DNA of 64,000 bases, taken from contig NC_079894.1 of NCBI RefSeq assembly GCF_024868665.1, positions 3,745,426-3,809,425 on the forward strand. Reading direction: 5' to 3'. The stretch's first letter is position 1. Each line of letters opens with the position of its first letter. The notes beneath the pieces are model-generated. The model did not search any database. It worked only from the letters and a program-made list of their open reading frames with translations, and was not told where the DNA came from. Of this stretch, positions 36,217 through 50,200 are shown one piece after another. The translations under genes and the position numbers were made by a program. The DNA is from Triplophysa rosa. Taxonomy: Eukaryota > Chordata > Actinopteri > Cypriniformes > Nemacheilidae.

Positions 36217-36661
36217 AGTACGTCCCAAATCATAGTATGCTGAAATCAGTATTCTCAAAGTACCCGGATGGTCTACTGTTTCCTGTGAAAATTCGAAGTG
36301 TGAATCCATGGACACTTAACGGCTGATATTACCCACAACTCACCGCGAGAGGGCGGAGTTTAGTGCATTAATCGAATTAAATAAATGCTTCGCTAAATTA
36401 ATACATGTAAGCATACAGTAAACCATACATACAAAGTAATGAATGAATAAATACTTAAATCAAGGAAGAGCTGTGTTTTGATGTTCGTGACAGTTAAGGA
36501 TCATAGTGTCGTCTAGGCAACAACGGCCACTTCCGTTTCGCGTTAGTACGTCCCAGTGCGTCCATACAGTTTTGCTACGCACTAAAATGTATATGCTTTT
36601 CCTTAACAAAAGCAGTACATACTTTAAGGGCATAGTATAAGTATGCGAATTGGGACGCAGC
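36217..36661. repeat. GCGTCCCAATTCGCATACT-type DNA repeat
   Basis: Right end GTATGCGAATTGGGACGCAG and left end CGTCCCAAATCATAGTATGC are inverted relatives of a terminus frequent in fish MITEs. The interior contains a second TACGTCCCAGTGCGTCC. Boundaries are approximate. Confidence 0.45.
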
Positions 36662-37609
36662 AATAAAGTCCGTTTTAATGAACGTAAGCTCTACCCTAAT
36701 CCTTTGGTATAGAATTCTTACTGAAATGTGATTACGATATTAATAAAACACCCATTCAACGCTGTTTTCCACAAACAAGCTTTACTTGCGTGGACTTATA
36801 TAGTAACAGTTTCTCCCCCTAAATGTACCAGTTGCATAAATAATTACACAAGGGTTAAAAACAACATTTTTCGAAAGTTGGTCTAAAAGGGGAATTATTT
36901 GGGCTAAACAGCTGCTCAGTAAGTATGATTTTTCTATACAATCATTCTGAATTTGTTCGTATTTATTCTTTAAAAAACAAAATAATTTATCCCTTGTACC
37001 AAGTTGCAAGGCAAGGATTTTGCAAGTTTAGGACTATTGTTCTGGAACCAACACCGTTTTTCCTTTATTGTAGGCTACTGAAAAGCATAATAGGCAGCCG
37101 AATGTCTATTATATTATTATTTTAACAGGTACACTTATCAAGAGCAAAATTAAAATATAATATCTGTGTAGAAAAGTTTTGCGTTGTGTTTTACTGAGAG
37201 ACTTGCGTTCGCCAGCAAAGAACTACTTTTGACAGGTTCATGACTGATGGTGTCAAGGTAGTTTACAAACAGTAATTAAAAACACTTTACATTTTTAAAT
37301 TATTTTATGGCACCAAAAATAAAAGCACAATCAAAATATGTCTATGTATACATGTTGTATTTTTGACCAGTTTAAAAAAAAACAAGGTTTTTTTTGTTCC
37401 TGAAATCCACCCTTCTCGATCAGTATAATCCTGTTTTTTTCTGGCTCATACATATCCCCAATCTCACTAAAAGGCTTTGAACAACACAAACTGACGATCT
37501 GATCCAGATCAAAACCTATAGATTGGATATTGTGATCTAATCCAAATTCACAATCCATTTTTCGCCTTTTAACATTTTTAAGATTTGATCCAATCTGATT
37601 ACTTCTGAA

Positions 37610-39266
37610 CAGTGGTGGACAGTAACGAAGTAAATTTACCTGAGTACTGTACTTAAGTACACTTTTTGAGTATCTGTACTTTACTTGAGTATTATTTTTT
37701 CTGAGTACTTGTACTTTAACTTCACTACATTTGAAAGACAAATATCATACTTTTTACTCCACTACATTTATAAAAAGGTCCAAAAGTAGAAAATGGTTTC
37801 TATGCAGCGGGGTTTCCTGTGTGCGCAATTTATCTGGCTTGCGATCTTCCAGGACCTTTTACTGTTGCCAAGTATTTCAGTTTGTCTAAGTTCGCGGTTT
37901 TCCGGCAAGCTTTGAATGGCCATTTGGCAGATTTTTTTAACGCAAATCTGGCAACTCTGGGATCTTCCCCGCTAAACTAATGTAAACGTATAGGCGCTGC
38001 TACAACGTTGATAGAGCTCTAAAAAGGCAAATAGAAGAATAAAAGACGAAAAAGGCACGTTAAAGTGTGGTGTAATCATCTGTGGGTTACGATCAGTCAA
38101 AGATCGTAGAAACATTGTCATGAAAATGATCGGCATAACGGCTAAACGGTAAATAAGCATCACATACACCTTGAGCTACGCGTGTGTGTTAACTTCTGAT
38201 CTGCTGCTGTATCATTTAAAGCGATTTGGAAAATGAATGATGTTTTTACTGAAGTAACTATAGTTGAAGTATTCCTGTTGAAATAAAAACAATAGAACCC
38301 TGCCCAAAATACAACATAAAATGTAATGGATTTAATGGTTATAATGGGAATTGTACTATGGATACTTGTTGTCTACTTGTATGTGATGGATTCTATTGAT
38401 GGGATGGTAAATCCTATTGGAATAAAACCCAAAACACACTACAAAGAGGAATTTAATTTAAAAATCTCATTCTAATTAAAAAATTCATTGTTTTTTTTCA
38501 GCAGGGATGGTATTTGCATTAAAACCACAGTATCCACAAATTTACCATTTTCTAAATATAGGAACCATACTCCAATTAATAATCTTTAGTAAAACCACAG
38601 CAACTAAACATACCATAGTTTCATTATATTCATTATTATACTAGCTATAGTTTATGTTTGTAGTTAAATTATGGTAATAAGTCCAACAAACACATGGCTT
38701 CTACACTTTACTATTTACAAGAACCTTACTACTTACTGGTAAATTGCTGCTAAAACTGGTAAAGGGAATATACAAAATAAAAGAACACTGCTCATAAATA
38801 CATATAGGCCTAGGGGGCTAATGAGGATAATTAGGCTAAATGATCATACAGGATTATATCTAAACTAAACATATGTGTGCTAAACATATAAAGCTCTTAA
38901 AGGAGTTGCTCACTGCAAAATTTGCCCCCATTGACTTTCCATAGTAGGAATAAAAACTACTATGGAAAGTCAATGGGGGCAAATTTTGAAGTGAACTACT
39001 CCTTTAATACAACTGATACTGTGAGCTACTCGGTGTATTCAGTAGGTTGCTTCAGAGGCATAAGGTATACGACAATAAAACAATGCACAACTGACATAAA
39101 GGAAATTTACTTTTAATACTTGAGTACTTTTAAAAGCACGTACTTCTGTACTTTTACTCAAGTAAGAATCTGTCTTTACAACTTTCACTTGTAGTGGAGT
39201 AATATTTGACCAGTAGTATCTGTACTTTCACTCAAGTAAGGAAGTTGTGTACTTCGTCCACCTCTG
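37610..39266. mobile_element. 1.66-kb non-autonomous hAT element
   Basis: Ends CAGTGGTGGACAGTAACG and GTACTTCGTCCACCTCTG with an exact 8-bp duplication CTTCTGAA at 37602-37609 and 39267-39274. Both flanks are rich in TTTACTTGAGTA motifs, as in a widespread fish repeat. No transposase frame. A palindromic MITE is nested at 38897-39007. Confidence 0.88.
38897..39007. repeat. near-perfect 111-bp palindrome
   Basis: TTAAAGGAGTTGCTCAC on the left mirrors GTGAACTACTCCTTTAA on the right, and GCCCCCATTGACTTTCCATAG pairs with its complement across an 8-bp spacer. The only unpaired parts are a few mismatches and the AATAAAAA loop. It is a fold-back MITE related to the family 1 core. Confidence 0.8.
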
Positions 39267-40046
39267 CTTCTGAACAACTGGCCCCTGCGTGTAAAAAGAG
39301 TTTCTTGTGCTCCTTACATCAATCCAAAGGTGTACACTTGCGGTTACTAATTCTTTGTGTAAAAATATTTTGATTAAAGTAAAATTTGGATGATTCCTCA
39401 TAAGCATTGCATCTCAAATAAAGTGAAAGAGGTTTTCATATGAAATGTTCCATCAAGTTTACTATTAATCATTTATTTTGGCAGTGTTCGAAGAAGCAAA
39501 TATTTTGGTAAGAACTTCATAATTACAAATACCTTTGTTTTCTGTTTATTTTGTAGAAGCCGATGTTTTGCTAAAATGTTATTCATTTGATGTAATTAAA
39601 ATTACAATATAAAAAATAAAAGCTAAAATTATAGTATAAAAAAGTATACACTTCTTGGTCGTTTGATGTTTTGTTTTTTTCTTATATGCTTTTCATGAAA
39701 TAAGAGTTTAATTCTCCCTGCAGGTGGCGCTCTTAAATTCACAAAAAACACATTCAGCTTTTTCCCTCAATGAAAACATGAGTGCACTATAAAGTATATA
39801 TATAAACAAACCTAAATTTACTTCCACAGTTAAAAAATTGAATTTACTTTCTATGTTTACTTCCATTCTGGTTGTTTATTGTATCAGTTGACATCCAAAT
39901 ATTGTGTATGTAAATACATTTTTAATTGTCTTCCATAGTGTGCAATAGTGATTTTTGTCAAAATGCTGTACCAAGGCAGTGTAAGAATCAAAGCTAAGTA
40001 GTTTCAGACCACACATGACAACATGATCGATGAGGCCACAATCTAT

Positions 40047-41052
40047 TTTATTCAATGCTTCTGAATGTGTCTGAACTTTGCAACTGACTGTCAAATATAT
40101 CATAGGAACAGCAAACATTGTGGAGACATTGATGCTCATATGAACAGGGTGAGAAAACGGCAACTTTCAACAGAAGTAACTGACAAACAATAGAGGATGA
40201 GAAGGAGGGCAGTGAGGCCGTCTAGAACAAGAGAGGGCAGTGAGACAGAGATCGGTGATTTCACAGCAATCTGGTCTGATACATAAAACAGAAATGTTGA
40301 GTTAAAGTGACAGTCCTCTAGATGATGCAGCAAATATCCAGTACAAAGAATCTGTTCATTCAATGTAATACTTTAATACATCAACCCACTGCTTTGTTCT
40401 GTTGTCTTATTTTGTGTATTATTAAAGACCATGTCGTACTTTCTTGAATATTATGCTGGGGGTCCTTTGTAACTAAACTGTGGCCGCTTTTGTCTTTTTA
40501 GTTAAAAGTCAGTCATTTCAGCCATAACCACCTTTTACAAGACGATAACATAAAATAATAAAAAAATATAGAAAAAGTTGTGTTAGAAAACCGAGTGCAT
40601 AAACTTGCCTTTCAATCTCATGTCTTTGCCTGTCAGGTTCTGCTACTCGAGGACATTTACAACTATGACCCACGATACCCATGTGCTTTTCTTCAGTTTC
40701 TTTTAAAACATTTCTATTTATGATATGTACATCTCCTTCATATATCTTAGGCAATAGTTAAAAATCTTTTTAAATCTGCATTTAAGCGTGAATCAGTATT
40801 AAAAAAACAACAACACAAACTCACTGACGCGGAACTCTGCGCTCAACTCTCAAAACACTCCTCTCAGCAGTATAGCATTTCTGTACATAACCAAACATTA
40901 GATAACGTTTATATACATTAATAACCAAACATTTCTTGCAATTGCATGTATACAGTAGTCAGTCAATTTAGCCGCCAGCTACGTATGTGATCTGGGTGCT
41001 CGGTCCATCTCGAAGCGGACCTGTCCTGGAGCATCACGTTCATGATCACCAT
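40047..41052 (-). other. rasal2: probable rasal2 3'UTR
   Basis: About 1 kb after the stop codon with no coding frame. An AATAAA on the minus strand near 40047-40053 is a plausible polyadenylation signal, but other AT-rich hexamers exist downstream, so the true end is not fixed. Confidence 0.4.
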
Positions 41053-44000
41053 TCAGCAACTGCTGTTCTTGAACTCTCCATTTTCAGTGATGGACAGTTT
41101 TGTAGGGTTGGTGGGCGACAGGCCGTTGCGGAGGTTGTGCATGCTGTAGCGCTCTTTAACCTGAGTGAGGGCACTCATGAGTCGAGAGTTAGCTGCATCC
41201 AGGGAGCTGATCCTCTTCTCCTGCAAGAGACAGAGACATCAACATTTGCAGACAACGTTCCACACAAGAGGTGTTAGTGGATCTTTGTAAAATGAAAAGA
41301 AAAAGAAAGAAAGTATACAGGTATGTACATTTTCCCCAGTATGTAGTCTATCTTCATTTCAATACGAAGATAATAAATAACAGATGACATGAATGGCACC
41401 CATTGTGCCAGTCTCACAGTAGTCAAGCAAGTGAATCATTATGGGTGCTATAAAAACAAGAGCAAAGGGAAAAAAGCTAGTAAATAGTAACTGAAACCCG
41501 GCACAAACAACTTAAACAGAACTAAAGTAATAGCAAGACCTTAATAAAAAGTGGAAATCTGTTTCCGCACACCTACTAGGGAGCTGGGAGGGAGGCAGCA
41601 TGAGAAATGAACAAGTGACCAGGCAAAAAAATGAAGAGGAAAGGGTAAAAAGCAGCCAAAAGCTACAGCAGAGCTCACAGACACCAGGTACTGAATCTGC
41701 TAGGAGCGCTCCCTATCAACACACATTCCTCAAACAGCACTTTAACATGCTTCATTGTAAAAAGAAGAGCACGCACGTTCACTACTCCCGAAAAGAACTT
41801 CAAAAAAATAATCAAACCGGCTGGACTTTCAGAATAAGACATTTTATGCAGAGCACTGTGTATAGGGGTATCAGCCAGAAAAACCGTTGATAAAAAAACA
41901 TTGAGGTTTTTATTTACACATCATGTATTCCGAAGTATTTGCACCGTCATTGCCGTATTCGTTATTTTAAAGCTGTATTGCACGAAAAATGTATATTTTG
42001 CGATTTTCTTATTAGCATTTCCTCCAACTACAAAGGTCATGCCGTGGTCACACGTCGTCACATGACACAAAATTGCAGTCAGAGTTGATCAAACTTGACC
42101 TTTGGAATGCAGCGAAATGCGTTTTTCGCCAGAGCTTGCGCTTTAGGTCTAATGCATTTGCATACGTATGAATGGAAGTTAATGGAACGAAAAGTCTTGG
42201 GTGACTGTGGCATAAAAGTGCTTATGCAAACATATACAGACTGCAGTAAGTATCAAAACATAGCAAATGTGCATATCACAATTTTTTGTAATGCAATTAC
42301 CGAATAATACAAGTTACTAAGCATTACTATATTGCGTTATTGCATATTTTTCTTCAAAATCATGCAGCCATAATATGCTTAACAGTAGGGATGTGAGCCG
42401 GTTGAAAATCGGTTATAATGAGTGACGATTCAAATCGGTTGAGGTGTGAACTGAATCGCAATACATTCTTTGAACAGCAGGGGCCGCTATTTTCACTGCA
42501 AATCTAAACGTGGACATGCTGATATTTCTTAAATGCAAAAAAATCCAAGAAAAGCTCAGACAGTATTAGTTTGTTTATATTAAAGAGACTTTTTCTATTA
42601 TTAATTTGTTATAAAATTGAAGTTTAGTTTTGTTATTTGAAATAAAACATTATTTAATTATACAAAGAAACGTGAAGCATTTAAGAAATAATGCAAGGGA
42701 AGTTGTTCATTTCTAATTTGTTTCAACTCATTTTGTAAAAATAAATCGTGAATAAATCGCATCGTGAGATCAGAATCGTGACTCGCATCGCATCGTGTGC
42801 TGAGTGAATCGTTACATCCCTACTTAACAGTGTAGTTTCTGCACCACTAGTGGCCCCAAATGCAGTTTCAAAATTGTGTTGTTTTACAAATGTATTAATC
42901 TTTGTTCATGTTAAGTTTAGCCTTAAATCAAAAGCTGTAACATTAGTTAATGCACAATGAACTGTATTGACATTATGCTGAAAACGATATTGTTCACTGT
43001 TAGTTTATGTTAGCCATTGCATTAACTAACATGAACAAATACAACCTTATTGTAAGTATTTAAAATATTTGTGTCCCTATACATGGCTTGGGTCCCTTCT
43101 TTACTCTTCATCTATAGAATGTTTTGTATTTTGTATACAAGACAGAGTCACGACTGCCTTACAAGTTGTCTCTGCACACTGAACTCAAATAGCATACTGC
43201 ATTTCATAATCAAAACAATGATGCTCTTGATCATCAACCCTTGCTTTGTTGTTCTGTCCGTCATAACGGCTTAGAGGACTGAGTGTTGCGCAGGTTCAGG
43301 CCAGGCATGGGTGTTGGATTGGGGTGCGCTTACACAAGCCTAGCTGCTCCGCAGGAGCTTGTACTTGCCTGCTGGTATTACCTCAGTTCCATTAGAGACC
43401 TGGAATTCAGTAGGACACAGTGACAATGAGCCAGTCAGCAGCCTGTCTGCTTTAATACCATCTGAGCTTTAGCAGGGAGTTCATGGCATACCGCTGTGCA
43501 GCACACACAGGCCTTTACCTCACACACAAATGAGCACTTCACGGCCAAAACTAGATCCTCAAACAAATGTAGACAGGTATGACATGGCTACTACAGAAGT
43601 ACACACACGCATAGCAGCCTGCATTTAACAGGCTGGTTAGTTCGGTTATCTGCCATACCTGTGCATCAATGATCTTCTGTTTGGCGTCGATGACCGCCTG
43701 CATTTCTGCATGATCTCGCTTCAATTCCTCCTCCACTGCCATCAGCCTATCAACAGACAGATATAGATGGTCAGATTTCATATGGTTTTACAATAAGAAC
43801 TGAATTAGGCAAACAATGTAGCAGTTTTTACAAATTGCGATATTACATGATTTTGATTAATTTATTGATAATTATGTTGCTAGTATTACACTTAAAGGCG
43901 GGGTGTCTGATTTCTCTTAGCACACCCCTACCCCCATCTTTCGTCAGCGCTCGGCTCGGCTAATGTCCGTCCTGTGCACCTTACTGCTGATTGGATACAA

Positions 44001-44276
44001 GGTTGTTTTGGTACTCGGCCCGGTTACCCTGCCTTTAAGCGATCTACATAGAAGTTTTTGATCACACTCTTACCTGGAGATAATACCCTTCATCTGACTG
44101 TCTTTCTCTTCCTGTTGTCTCCGCAGACGGTCTTCGCTGTCTTCCAGTCGGGTCTTGTATTCCATAAGCAGCTTCTGCATCTGCTGTTCCTGCGCCAGAA
44201 GTCGTCTCTCATACTCCTCCAGTCGCCGACTAGATGCCCGCAGACGCTCCTTTAGCTTTGAGATCTCCTGTTCATA
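41053..44276 (-). CDS. rasal2: rasal2 C-terminal coiled-coil exons
   Basis: Exons 44276-44074, 43746-43659 and 41220-41053. They encode [77 protein letters not shown] and [20 protein letters not shown], a long heptad-rich coiled coil used for dimer or trimer formation in the SynGAP family. The chain ends [16 protein letters not shown] plus KNSSC and a stop at 41055-41053. Confidence 0.95.
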
Positions 44277-47200
44277 CTGAGGTGAAAAGCAGAACATCTA
44301 AAACCTCTCACAGAGTATGTGAGATCGATCGGTACATGCATTGTTTTTCATGCATCTGCCATTACCTCTTGTGCATGGTCGAGCATTCTTGACATTTTTT
44401 GTTACTAATGCTAAACGTAAATGCTTTTCTGTATTTATGGCATTATTCCAAAATGTACCATGTACGTTAGAAATTTATATTTATATTATATACACTATAC
44501 CAGTCAAAAGTTTATAACACTTCCAGTGTTGGGTAAGTTACTCTGAAAAAGTAATGAATTACTAGTTACTAATTACACATTCGATAATGTAATTAGATTA
44601 CTGTACAAGTTACTCTCTTCAAAAAGTATTTAATTACTTATTACTAATTACTTTCTATATTCTACATCAACCTTGATGAGTTGACGGCTCTTTTAATTCA
44701 TTCAAATAAATAATATAAAACTACATAAAGTATTATTATTAATTACAAATGTGAGAATTTTGATGTCAATTCCTCTTCTGCACACACACATATTACACAA
44801 AGTATTTAGTTTAATTACATCAGAAGTAACTGTAATTAAATTACAGAAAATAAGAGTAATCCCTTACTTTACTTTTCAAGGGAAAAGTAATTAAATTACA
44901 GTAACTAATTACTTAGTAACTAGTTACACTGAACACTTCCTCACTTACTAATTCAGATTTTTTTCACATTTTAGAAAAATCATTGTTAATATACAGTTTT
45001 TGACATTCAATAATTTTGACATTCTGATTATTACCCCTTTTTTGATATTTGATTTTCTGATATAGTTTATGACCATTTGCATGGTTTGTACAGCCAATGT
45101 AGTTGTTGTTTTCTAATACCATATACTATATATTTCATACACAATTTTTTTTTGCCTGTATTTCACTTCCCTGTATTTACTGTAGAGCTGATTTTATACA
45201 ATGCACGTCACATGCGTTGTAAACGCAGGTGTAAAAACTAACAGCCGATTCACACATACTCCGTGTGCGTATGCGGAGCGTATTTTTTCACGTGCCCATG
45301 TTAACGGATTAGATCATTCACACAGCACGCGGATGCGGTGCGGTCCGTCCGTTGCAGATGCGATGCGGTACATCGAGTCTATTTTTGCTGTATAGCACGG
45401 ACTGTTTTAAAGTGATAGCACACGTATCATGCTCAAAATGAACACGAATTGACACAAAAATGCAGTAATTTCACCATAAATGCATACAAATGAAGTTTAC
45501 CTTTTTTTATTTATGTTATTTGTTTAATTAAGCAATAAAAGCAGATTAAAATGTTGTGTAGTACAAATATCCTACAGTGTTTATATTGCGTGAGGAAGGT
45601 GCTACTATGCAGATAGTGACAAGCAGGTGGTCCAGAAAGTACAAGACGGCAGAGTGATGGATGACACGCGGCTAATTATTGAGGTAGAGAAATACAAAGT
45701 GATTTATGACCCCCAGGACTGTTTTTATAAAGACCTGAATGCTAAAGAAAAGGTAATGGGAGGCAGTTTCATCGGCCACTGGAATGGATGGTAAGTTATT
45801 TTGAAACTCTTTTAATAGGCTAGGCTAATATAACTTCACGTAAGCATCAAGTGTTTTGAAGTACCATCCGAACATCAAAACTACATATAAAATATAATTT
45901 AAATAGTACGTTCTTTTCAGCTATTGTGTTTAGTCCTGAAAAGGTTTATCATTTTATTTCTGTGTTGTCCTACACTTAATTCAAAGTCATGTTTTTTAAT
46001 CTGGATACACCATGGAACTAACCACTTGCACTAAACATAAAACAGAGAATCACGATGATGAAAATAGCGCGTTTCATAAACCCTTTTAAAAACGTACGTT
46101 TCGATTAATCATATATCGGAAATACCCATTGTTGACAGAATCACACAGAAGACACGGACCGCTAACGCGCTACAAACGTAGTATGTGTGGAAGCACAATG
46201 GCGCATGACGGATCTGTACTGCATACGTGTTGCTCTACGCACCGCATACGCACTGCACACGGAGTATGTATGAATCGGGCGTAAGTGTACCCTAGGCTAG
46301 AATCGTCATTTTTCTTTGTGTACCTTTTCTATGTGTTTGGCGTCATCTTTGCTTGGGCCTCCCTCTTCTTCATCCTCAAACTGTCCATTATTCAGGACCC
46401 AAGCTGCCGTTCTCTCCACTGGGGACATGGTAACAGATTCCACAGGGGACTGAACCTGAACAATGCCAAAACGCACGAAAAAATGTTTGTGGGCTTAAAC
46501 GATTCCTGCAAATTGAAACTTTGCTCGCAAGAGTGTACTTCCTCTTTACCTGTTTGATGCCTCGCCCTCCAGGTACTGAGCTGTCTCTAGAGCACGTGGA
46601 CTGCTGTTTGGACCTCTCGTCGCTCTGCTGCATGGGTTCGGTGTTGAGGCTGCTGCTACTGCGGAGGGAGGTGCTGTGAGGGAGAGACCTAGGCGTTTTC
46701 ACCCCTGCGTTACCTGCCGCAAGCCCCGCTGCTCGACTCTGCTGCTCCACCTTCACGATATGCGCCGTGCCCGTGCAACTCTGCCTCGGCACCACCACCA
46801 CCTGGGCTCCCGAGTGCGAGTCCACCAGGGGTGGGTGCCAGCGGGCTGTGGGAGGAGGAGTCTCCTGCCCCTGGATGTTTTTGAGGCTTAGCTCCTCCTC
46901 CACGCTGCTGGTGGAGGGCATCCTAGCCCTGGGCGTGGCTCCCCGTCCGCCTGACGCGCTGGGGCTTCCGCTGCGAGAGCTGGCCGTGCTCAGGTTCTCC
47001 GAGCTAGAGTCCGGCTGCAGGGACTGGACGGAGTGCGTAGACTGGGTCGAGTGCGTGGACTGCGCGTGCAGGTTGCTGAGGTGGTAAACGGGGTTCTGGA
47101 AAGACAGCGGCTGTAAGCTGCGCTGTTGACTGAGGGAGGGGTGGAGCGGACGGCGCACCTGGGGAGCGCTCTGTGGCAAGTTGTCCTTGAGCTGGGGGAC

Positions 47201-50200
47201 TTTTGGATAGACAGGGGGCTGGTGATGATGTGGAGGAGGAGGGAGAGGGCCGATGGAGGCCTGAGAGCCCACCCGCCCTAACCTTGGTGGGGCCGGACCT
47301 GGATGGCCCTGTGCAAGGTAAGAGTCCTGGAGGTCCATTAAAGATACACTGCGTCCGTTTGGAAGAGGAATGTCTCTCTCCTCTTTGTCAGAAAAGCTCA
47401 TGCTGTGCGTAGAAGATTGCTGACCCAATAAAGGATGCTTCCCTCGGGCTAAGGCCTCCATGTGCTCCTGAACAGGGGATCTGATGCTCCTCATTTCACT
47501 GAGGAATGAGAAAAATGCTGACATCACACAGACTTTCAAGTGTATATTTAATAGCGTAATGGGTCTCCAGTGTTACTTGCTACAATGTAACTTGTAGACG
47601 CATCAGTTGACTAAAACATTCGTGTTTTATTTGTTGATTTTTATTATTTGATGCAGGGAAAAAATGCAGGAGTGAGTTTTAAGCACATCTTGTTTTGACC
47701 ACTATCAAAATTACAATTCAAAATTCTGTCAATATATATTTTTTGAGTGAATCCTCCCCTCTTATCCCTTAAAAGTAAAACAATGGAATATAATAAAACA
47801 TTTCTGAAGGTTCGTCCTACCTGTCTGCTGGGTCTTCGAATATTCTCTGCAGTCCTGAGGACACACTTCCACTAATGTCATGTGCAGAGCTGTGGTCCTG
47901 GAACCGCCTGAGGTGCTGCTGAAGGGGGGCGGGGCTGGACAGCGAGCGGGTGATATCGCCAAGGATACGCGGCAGGGGCCCCAGTTTGGCCACCGTCGCC
48001 TGCAGGAAGGAATTGTCACCCTGGGTTGGCGCGTTACCATGGTTACCACATTACGGACCACAGAGGGCAACCGCACGGAGCCCGAGAGTTTGAGGGTGCA
48101 GATGGCAGATTGGTGGGTTGGCAGGAGGATTGGATTTTGGTTGGTCGAATAGAAGGCACCATAATGCATTGGTGGTAGGACAGCGTAACCATGGAGACAC
48201 AGTGTGTCGGACAGGAAAGGGTGGAATGGATAGTGGCATGGGTAAACAGAGGAGAAAACAAAAGGAAAAGTCAAATTGGGGATAAATAAAAGAAAACCAA
48301 ACACATGCTTCTACAAACGACGAAAGCCATTCCAAAACAAACAAGTCCAACGCAGGGCATGCATCAAAGTCAAACGACAACAGAAGGTTATGCCTGGGAC
48401 TAGTTAAAAGAAAGGCTGTGATGAAACGAAAACGTTATGCGGGGAGGTTTTAATTGCAGTCAAAACAAAACCATGCTGCAGACTCAACAGTTCAGAGAGA
48501 GTTAGAGGGCAGGGCATGTGGGAATGTGTGAATGTGCCAAAGCCATCCAACAAACTGCAACCATTTCAACAGAGTTAAAACGTACACGGACGTTAACCTT
48601 GAAAACAACTTTAAGCAAAGATGTCATAACACTGCAAACAAGCGCAAAGCCTTTTTGGTCACACACTGTTTAACAGTAATGCAGTCGGGTTGGCGATTAC
48701 ACTCAAGTCCGCTGCAACCTCACATTGTTTAGTGAAGACAAAAGCATTACTGACATTAAGCACACAGCTCAACATGAGACATTTGTGAGGTATGAAACGT
48801 GCTTGATTTTTAAGTGGCCTCCTTACAAACACAAAGACCTTTGGTTTACATTACATCTGTGTGCTCATGTCTGCCTAAGAAACCTACAGATTTGAATTTG
48901 TTTAAAATTAAAAGTGTGTACATTGTCCTGCTTTAAAAAGACTAAACCTCACGCTGTTGTAGATACAGACTTTAGGCAGTAGCATGTGTGGAATGAGGTA
49001 TTGTTGCAGGGAAATCAATTGGAATGAGTCAAAGAGAGGGATTTCAGTACCTTGTCTAGCTGAGACACTACTTCCCACAATAGCGAGTGGAGGACAGAGA
49101 GCTCGCGGCCCAGGTCGATGTAGCCCTCAAATCCTGGGGTGTTGGAGATGGTCTCAAGGTTCGAGATCTCCAAAAGGAAACGGGTCATACCGGCCCACTC
49201 GTGCTCCAAAAAGTCGTTCATGAAGGCCATGTACTCCTCTTTGTTCCCGAATCTGATGTACCGGAGAATGAAAAAATGCATGAGAAACTGTATGAGAGTT
49301 TTCACAAAGACTGTTTACATGCAAGTTTCTGAATAATCAAGGCAGTTTTTCCGTTTTTAGTATCAAACAGAATATAAGAATCATTTTTGGTCATTAAAAA
49401 AAAAACAGTACAAATAATGACCTAAGCATCAATATTTATAATTCATGGTTAGGTTAATATTATTTTTGGTAAAGGTTCAATCCTTTTTGGACTTAATGAC
49501 TTATTTTTTGTTTATTTTTAACAGAGACATTATAGATCGCAGCTTTAACATATGAAATATATTCTATTAAAAGAAACACCACGGCCGTTTGTCTCATGAA
49601 CTAAACTTTATCAAGCAATTTATCATGCTTGTGTGTGTTATTGTAAGTACATGAATAAAAATGTGCTTATTCAATTATTTTCCAAAAGAAAAATATGCAA
49701 CACAATAAATAAGTAAACATCTTCAGTACTTATAAAGGAACCGAAAATAAAACTGATAAATAATTCACGTTTATGCAGATATTAATGTGTTTGTACAACT
49801 TTTTTGTAATGTACTACATTGTTCAAATGAACAATACATCAAGTCCTGACATACTTGGCAAAGTTAGCGAGGTTCTGGATGACTTTGGCGATGAGGGTGA
49901 GGGTTCGTGAGGTGCGGTCGTCGGGGTATTCCTGCATGAGACTGAAGAGCGATGGGGACATGATGGCAGGACACAGGAAGCGCAGGAAGAGAGACGCGCT
50001 GATCAGACGCTGACTGATGTCCTGCTTCCCTCGAGCGTGACACTGCTGCTTCCACGAGGCGAACACCTCCTTCAGTTCCCGGGGAAACACGCTGAGCAGA
50101 GCGCAGCGGTAAGTTAGCATGGAACGAATGCAATTGCACGATGCGCGTGGAGCGTTTGGAGTGTATTTACCAGTAAGAGTTGATGATCTTGCAGAAGGCG

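Larger units (their letters stand above)
35886..40040. other. dhx9-rasal2 intergenic region
   Basis: About 4 kb between the divergence point of the dhx9 promoter and the probable rasal2 3' end. No supported exon. It contains three mobile-element features (35929-36146, 36217-36661, 37610-39266). 36662-37601 and 39275-40040 are AT-rich unique sequence. Confidence 0.55.

Noticed and set aside
46676..47412. Plus-strand frames of 69-106 codons
   Set aside because: Antisense shadows of the large rasal2 exon 47498-46550.
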